Below, in pieces: positions 60,101 through 64,000 of a DNA stretch of 64,000 nt. The translations under genes were made by a program, and so were the position numbers. The notes beneath the pieces were generated by a model. That model did not search any database and was not told the DNA's origin. It saw only the letters and a program-made list of their open reading frames with translations. The DNA comes from Exobasidium rhododendri (lineage: Eukaryota > Basidiomycota > Exobasidiomycetes > Exobasidiales > Exobasidiaceae), in NCBI GenBank assembly GCA_026210745.1, contig CP110632.1, positions 4,401,001 to 4,465,000 on the forward strand, in the 5' to 3' direction. The first letter of the stretch is position 1. Every line of letters starts with the position of its first letter.

Positions 60101-60735
60101 GAGGAAGTTAATGTCGAAGAAGACGGTAGTAGTGCTCGATCGTCGGGGTGGATCAGCATACCATTCATGACTCTCCCATCTGTCGAATTAAAGGAGGGTG
60201 TGAGGCCTGGCGGTAAGACGGGAGCTATGGTGTCATTGACTTGTTTTGCTTGCGATCCGTTCGCTGGCTGCATACCAGGATAGGCTTTACGATCAGTAGT
60301 ATTATTGTCGGAGGGGTGGTGGACGGGAGCGTAAGGAACTCTTGATGTATTGGTGGGAATAAAATTGATAGGTTGAACTGAAATCGAAATTGGTGAGTTT
60401 TGTGGTAGGTGGCCGGACTGGGTAGGGGCCTGATTAGTATACATTGAAGTTTGTGGATGCTGCAGAGGAGGACCATTTACGTATTGCGGATGTGTATATG
60501 GATGTCGCAGCCCTGGTGGAGGGGGAATGGGGAAGCCATTGTTATGCTGACCAATCGGTGGTAAAAACGTCTTGTTGTTGATTTGTTGAAGCGGTGGGTA
60601 ATTCATAGGCTGTCGAGGAAATGACGATGATGATGATGATGACTTCGACGCATGCTTAGTCTGGGGGATCGACAACTTCCCATCAAGCGCAGTGGGGAGG
60701 GAAGGCCAGTCATTTGCAGGCAAGGAAATCACCAT
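57151..60735 (-). CDS. MOV10/SDE3-like superfamily 1 RNA helicase
   Basis: Superfamily 1B helicase of the MOV10/SDE3/Armitage group; relatives act in RNA silencing, mRNA decay and transposon control. Single exon, 1194 aa. The first roughly 280 residues are Pro/Asn/Gln/Ser-rich and probably disordered. A family domain follows (KLNIEQKRVVRNITLSRRRR before motif I). Helicase motifs: I, HGPPGTGKTKTLVETT (about 630-645); II, LLVDEAGQSSEAELANALLL (about 780); III, VLCGDIAQLGPQI; IV-V, ITPYREQVWRIR and VGNVEVYQGAEHRVTIIS; VI, LCVALSRAQEALIVVGN. The DEAGQ box and GDxxQLGP distinguish it from Upf1 (DEATQ). The tail is acidic (EEEDENDDEEGEG). Other RNAi genes are not in this window, so a silencing role is only inferred. 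Confidence 0.85.
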   Translation of the reverse strand: MVISLPANDWPSLPTALDGKLSIPQTKHASKSSSSSSSFPRQPMNYPPLQQINNKTFLPPIGQHNNGFPIPPPPGLRHPYTHPQYVNGPPLQHPQTSMYTNQAPTQSGHLPQNSPISISVQPINFIPTNTSRVPYAPVHHPSDNNTTDRKAYPGMQPANGSQAKQVNDTIAPVLPPGLTPSFNSTDGRVMNGMLIHPDDRALLPSSSTLTSSNGSTVLSDNHSRSLSLASSMTSPRAKQLNEVESLNGPLDKYASTYVPSWLRAINEDPQFKLIPLPEEPNYDYDAFVSCFLPRKLVFSDPDDDLALIAEAQEKEKVERLREDSVLEQDDSDLVPVDSAWLRGDQDGLEGLEEALQDDGTDELEAAPRSAHASIGANSQAQEGDSIGSQEKTAGPVLVHNIPDSKMISPLPPFLPSSYADRFKTLLELEFLHRREVLAAQSLFDVQLSVFPEEGNPTPAWSKDHLYVLKLPGIREDYPNLVTGDLLQLRVLATNAKSWLRLAFEAKVYAVQKVAGLIVVKCDGLVDELKSLFAGVHTARFNILFTSSAFRGSSEVFAGVERVGKYLRKQEHASGKVMKRWLFPSLDDDAEGVEDMAPVENLTNWHDEKLNIEQKRVVRNITLSRRRRIPFLIHGPPGTGKTKTLVETTLQIIRHDGDSRILLTAPSVTAADTLALRLANHLTPKEMIRINDPRRTFEEVPQALLMYCSVDEARNGKDHTARFGLPEWEKLMRAKVVIMATHDIHILHLCKVSNLELGRWQGSIVSMMYQEQTPPPLHWTHLLVDEAGQSSEAELANALLLVVPSRYHDSTKAVPTVVLCGDIAQLGPQIDSHHARSHGLDVSLLERLSKRKVYHRQLTELRKQARQSLLRGDYAEDKAQGEGSSSKDTAAACAAHLVRNYRARNPSLLHVFSMLFYDDCLLPCAPPSTLKLSSWKFPNNGVPLLFEHIASKDEWVDEGASFYNSEEADRVVELCKSLTGKASFIESPSSSAFVRAKDIAVITPYREQVWRIRLQLRKAGLAAISVGNVEVYQGAEHRVTIISTVRSTSRFLEIDAKRSLGLVFERKRLCVALSRAQEALIVVGNANLLRQDPYWRSFIAYAKRNKVFQRVGKNEEKEQRDEEEEEDDGSEQVGALEYAARVSHSATTTASNGHSTSLMERETDTAFLAGRMAASALYEEEEDENDDEEGEGKEE

Positions 60736-61310
60736 TCTACTTCACTGTCTTACTCCCCGGCAAAAGACAGGCAGAAAGCAAGCTACTCCAAGGTGAGGTG
60801 GGTTACCTTGACCAATGGAGACCCTCCCAGTCGTCTGTGCTCTGCAGTACCCCGATACTGCTTATCGGAGTAGGCCTGCGATGAAGAAAAAGTCGTGGTG
60901 AGCGCAGAAGGCGGGGAGAGAGATCTGTCTCCAAGCACTTTCAACTTTTAAGGTTGAGCAAAGCTCAAAAGTGTCAGTAAATTGAAGAATCCAAAAAAAA
61001 AAAAAAATCAAGATGAAAGAGTGAATTGCGCCAAACAAAGGGAAATTACCCCCTTTGATCAAATCTCGCTTTCAAGCATACATACTTCTATACTATGATA
61101 TTAGCAAACGGCGAGAACAAAGGAAGGAATACATAGTACATCATATTCTTACAATTTAGGGAAAAGCCGGCGATATCGTCCGTAAGAAAAGGGTGGGTGC
61201 GAAAGCAAGTTCGTAAAAGCAATCGACAAAAGACCGCCACTTGATGCTGGTCCCGAGGCAGTATCGAGACGTCGTGAGCAAAGAGAAGACGAAAGCAAGA
61301 CAAAAAAAAA
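60736..61310. other. Intergenic region between helicase and GH79 genes
   Basis: Promoter of the helicase gene and 3' flank of the GH79 gene, both on the minus strand. A run of 15 A lies at 60993-61007. No gene was recognised. Confidence 0.5.
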
Positions 61311-64000
61311 CTACATGTCATACGATGGGTAGGCGCCATAGTCGTAATGACTACGCTGCTGCGATCCGTGTTGCTCCTGTGATCCGTAATTTATGGGAAT
61401 CCCTTGACTTCGGGGTCCAGGAGGCTGACGGCGCGGTCCACCGACCTGTGGCATGGATGCGTTGGTATTCATGTAATTTGTAGGCATTTGCGGGAGTGGC
61501 GGCGCTGCTGGATCAGCCATGTAAGATCGTCTATAATTCTGGCCATGGCCTTGACTAGATTGTGCCTGTCTCGATCTTGGTCCATTGCGGCTAGGGGATG
61601 CATCTCTACTTCCTGGCAAGCTTCGACTGGCAGTAGGAGAAGAAGGATATCTGCGGTGCCCTCCGGATGAAATAACGGCGGGTCCCGGCTCTCCAGGTCC
61701 CATCATGTGTGGCGGTAGATTACTTCGCGAGGATCGATCTCGCGATGGTCGCAGCGGACTCTCGTTCAGCAATGAACTGTTGTTGTGCACCTGACTTGGG
61801 AAGCTTCGACGATTGGGACTGTCGGGCAGAGATCTCATGGCACCCATGAGCATAGGCGGACCGTAGTTACCACCGTTGTAATCATGATTCATATCTTGCA
61901 AGCTCTGTCGAGAAGGTAGCAATGGCGCACCAGTCATACTAGACACTGATTCTTCTCGTGTGTGATATCCGCCTCTTGACGAAGCATTGGTCATGCCAGA
62001 GTTGTATCTGCTTCTGTTGCCATCCACCGGTTGCATCCAGAGCTCATCATTGGCGGTGGAGTCGATCGAATCACGCTGAGGCACGTTGGCATAACGAGAC
62101 TGTGTGCTTTTGAAAGCAGCAGGAGGGACAAATGAATCTGTGCTGTTCTTTTCTGATGCAAAAGCCGCTTCACTCTTGTTGCGTCGACTCCTCCGTACAC
62201 AGCACCAGATTAGCAGACCGAGGATGATCAGGAGAGCCACTCCACCGCCGACTCCGATCCCAATAATGGCACCGAGACTCAAGGAGCTCGAGGAAGCAAA
62301 ACCAGTAGTCGATTTGAAGGTAGGAGATGCGCCTTTGGCAGTCGTCGTAGAGCTAGCGTCAGACCCTGCAATAGTGGCAGCAAGCGCTGTGCAGGCCGTT
62401 GTATCAACGACGTTGTTCTGTGAACCCAACGTCGATCCCACATTTGCCACGACTGCTTGACTGTCACGGACGGTGATTGTGACTGAACCACTACTGTCGA
62501 CCTGTGCCGTTTTGGCAGAGTTGTCAGTGGCTGCACCTGGACTGCCGTCACCGGACTGCTCGTACTCCATTCCGTTCCATGTGACATTTGCAGTGGCGTC
62601 TGCTCCGCTTGCAGACATGGTGGAGAGATACAACGTCTGTCCAGCGAGCTTGGGTAGCGACAGTACAAATTCTTCCGACGTAGTGGTGGAACCAGAGTAG
62701 AAGACTTTCGTGTTTATAAGGACGATGGACTGTAAGGCGGTGCCATCATAAACAGCATAGGCACCCACTCGATCACTGTAACCACTGTCACTGGTGGTGA
62801 CAGAAATTGGAGCCACCTTTGTCGCGCACTTGGCACCGATGATCTGATTCATGGCGGCAAAAGCGTAGTAAGAAGGTCGAACGAATGTGTTGCCGTTCGA
62901 AACATCAGTGATGGGTTGCCAAGGAGAGCCGTAGGAGTCTTGAAGCACATGCATCTGGACGGCGTCTGCGCCTACGGTGGCAGCGTACAGGAAAAAGTTC
63001 AACGTCCAGAGTGCATTTCCAAAGGTGTTGCTGATTCCAGAAATACCAGCCGGTCCTACGGAGCCCATCTCTCGAAGATAGTAAGGCTTTCCAGTGACGA
63101 TGGCCGACTTGATCTGATTCGCCCATTCTGTAAATTGATTGGAAGTCGCCGAAATACTGAGAAGGTCGCTCAAGGTTAGGCTATAGTCACTGACGTTGAC
63201 GTAGTAGTAATAATTGTGCTGATTCCAGCCTGCCAAATAGATTCCATCGTTTGACCCTAAGCCGGTACTGACAAGGTTCTCGATCTTGTAAGCAGGGTAC
63301 GCTGCCGTGGTTGCGGTGCATGCCGCCTCGAAGAAGGCAGAGCCAATATTGGCCGGCTTGAGCACGGAGGTGTAAATAGCCTCGACCCTTTCGAGCCATT
63401 CGCCACCGTAATCTGACACGGACCAACTTGAATTTCTAAATTGATTTTCTATATATAAATCGGGCTCGTTGCCCACTTCCAGTGCCACCAGATCTACGTT
63501 GGTCAGTGCCGACACAGCCTCTTGAGCGATGGTCACCGACATGTTGACAGCGTCATTCCCGTTGTATGCTAAGCCAAGACCGAGTGAGACAGGCGTCTTT
63601 GCAGGTAGATTGTTGATAGCTTGGAAGTAATTCGGGCCAAAGATGTACTTATCGTTGAGACCCGTGGACGCCTTATTGGTAGCAAAGTAGTACCCCTTGT
63701 AGGTACTCTTGTAGATCATGGTATCTTGTGTGTTTCCACCCACCCGGATATGGGGTGGAACACCGGTATAATTTGCTAAATTGCTGAGTAGATTGCTAGA
63801 AAGGACATTGGATGTAGTAGTGCCAAGGTAAGCGAAGAGATTAGACGGCTCGATACCTAGTCCAATGTAGGACGGGGTTAGGGTATTTGACAGGCTGCTT
63901 GCCACATCCGATGTTGCAGCAGGTGTGAGGGTCACGTCTGCTCCAGCGAATGGGAGACCATCAAGGGCAAGAAGCACACTTGATACCAGCCCGATCCAGC
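61311..64000 (-). CDS. Membrane-anchored GH79 family glycosidase (5' end cut by window)
   Basis: Glycoside hydrolase of the GH79 type (beta-glucuronidase/heparanase-like clan, fungal branch), acting outside the cell on glycans such as arabinogalactan-protein sugars. The frame is open to the right edge, and the fragment begins within a signal peptide (SSVLLALDGLPFAGADVT). More than 890 aa are visible. The (beta/alpha)8 domain has HIRVGGNTQDTMIY, VALEVGNEPDLY (acid/base Glu of NEP, 63461-63469) and YYLREMGSVGP (nucleophile Glu codon 63069-63071). A C-terminal beta domain follows. Unusually, a predicted transmembrane helix (LGAIIGIGVGGGVALLIILG, continuing LLIWCC, near 62195-62281) with RRSRRNK after it anchors the enzyme. 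It leaves a Ser/Pro/Arg-rich cytoplasmic tail of about 290 residues. Substrate is not determined. Confidence 0.85.
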   Translation of the reverse strand, partial: WIGLVSSVLLALDGLPFAGADVTLTPAATSDVASSLSNTLTPSYIGLGIEPSNLFAYLGTTTSNVLSSNLLSNLANYTGVPPHIRVGGNTQDTMIYKSTYKGYYFATNKASTGLNDKYIFGPNYFQAINNLPAKTPVSLGLGLAYNGNDAVNMSVTIAQEAVSALTNVDLVALEVGNEPDLYIENQFRNSSWSVSDYGGEWLERVEAIYTSVLKPANIGSAFFEAACTATTAAYPAYKIENLVSTGLGSNDGIYLAGWNQHNYYYYVNVSDYSLTLSDLLSISATSNQFTEWANQIKSAIVTGKPYYLREMGSVGPAGISGISNTFGNALWTLNFFLYAATVGADAVQMHVLQDSYGSPWQPITDVSNGNTFVRPSYYAFAAMNQIIGAKCATKVAPISVTTSDSGYSDRVGAYAVYDGTALQSIVLINTKVFYSGSTTTSEEFVLSLPKLAGQTLYLSTMSASGADATANVTWNGMEYEQSGDGSPGAATDNSAKTAQVDSSGSVTITVRDSQAVVANVGSTLGSQNNVVDTTACTALAATIAGSDASSTTTAKGASPTFKSTTGFASSSSLSLGAIIGIGVGGGVALLIILGLLIWCCVRRSRRNKSEAAFASEKNSTDSFVPPAAFKSTQSRYANVPQRDSIDSTANDELWMQPVDGNRSRYNSGMTNASSRGGYHTREESVSSMTGAPLLPSRQSLQDMNHDYNGGNYGPPMLMGAMRSLPDSPNRRSFPSQVHNNSSLLNESPLRPSRDRSSRSNLPPHMMGPGEPGPAVISSGGHRRYPSSPTASRSLPGSRDASPSRNGPRSRQAQSSQGHGQNYRRSYMADPAAPPLPQMPTNYMNTNASMPQVGGPRRQPPGPRSQGIPINYGSQEQHGSQQRSHYDYGAYPSYDM

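Noticed and set aside
1-64000. tRNA, rRNA, transposon or CRISPR features
   Set aside because: Scanning for B-box-like GGTTCRANTCC sites, terminal repeats and reverse transcriptase or transposase motifs found nothing convincing. A tRNAscan-SE and RepeatMasker run would settle it.

Overview
The window comes from a filamentous or dimorphic fungus, most likely a basidiomycete. Genes are dense and often divided by short (about 50-90 nt) GTGAGT-type introns. The gene set includes striatin and a SIKE-like STRIPAK subunit, a CaMKI-type kinase, class II cAMP phosphodiesterase, a fungal indoleamine 2,3-dioxygenase, GH128 and GH79 enzymes, and lineage-specific small secreted proteins. The secreted-protein families suggest a plant- or host-associated lineage such as Ustilaginomycotina, but the sequence alone does not fix the class. 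No tRNA, rRNA, transposon or CRISPR-like array was recognised.

Layout. 1-13.8 kb is housekeeping: 3-methylcrotonyl-CoA carboxylase alpha (cut by the left edge), a low-molecular-weight tyrosine phosphatase, a cyclase-family hydrolase, cytosolic MetRS, ribosome-biogenesis factor Rrp17, a striking single-ORF fusion of cystathionine beta-lyase with mevalonate kinase, and a secreted GH128 glucanase-like protein. 14.8-33.6 kb holds a SIKE-like protein, Rcl1, an NHX-type Na+/H+ exchanger, a TMEM33/Per33 membrane protein, an RMND1/Mrx10 mitochondrial protein, CaM kinase, a TBC1D13-like RabGAP and Pde1. 33.7-37.6 kb holds a possible small spliced gene, a gene-poor stretch with a possible relic, and a secreted multi-module protein. 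37.7-43.2 kb holds IDO and striatin.

44-50.4 kb is an accessory island. It has four tandem minus-strand genes plus one diverged plus-strand gene for a family of small secreted proteins (about 160-180 aa), split by a TOPORS-like RING protein gene. 50.7-55.3 kb holds a myo-inositol/sugar transporter and a Jen-type carboxylate transporter, divergently arranged. At 55.5-56.6 kb lies a second member of the secreted multi-module family. The right end holds a MOV10/SDE3-like RNA helicase and a membrane-anchored GH79 glycosidase cut by the right edge.

Functional links visible here are the two STRIPAK subunits (SIKE-like and striatin), cAMP and Ca2+ signalling (Pde1, CMK), and nutrient uptake. The best candidates for undescribed biology are the two lineage-specific secreted families and the STR3-ERG12 fusion. 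All multi-exon models were made by eye from splice consensus and reading-frame continuity, and none is supported by transcripts.
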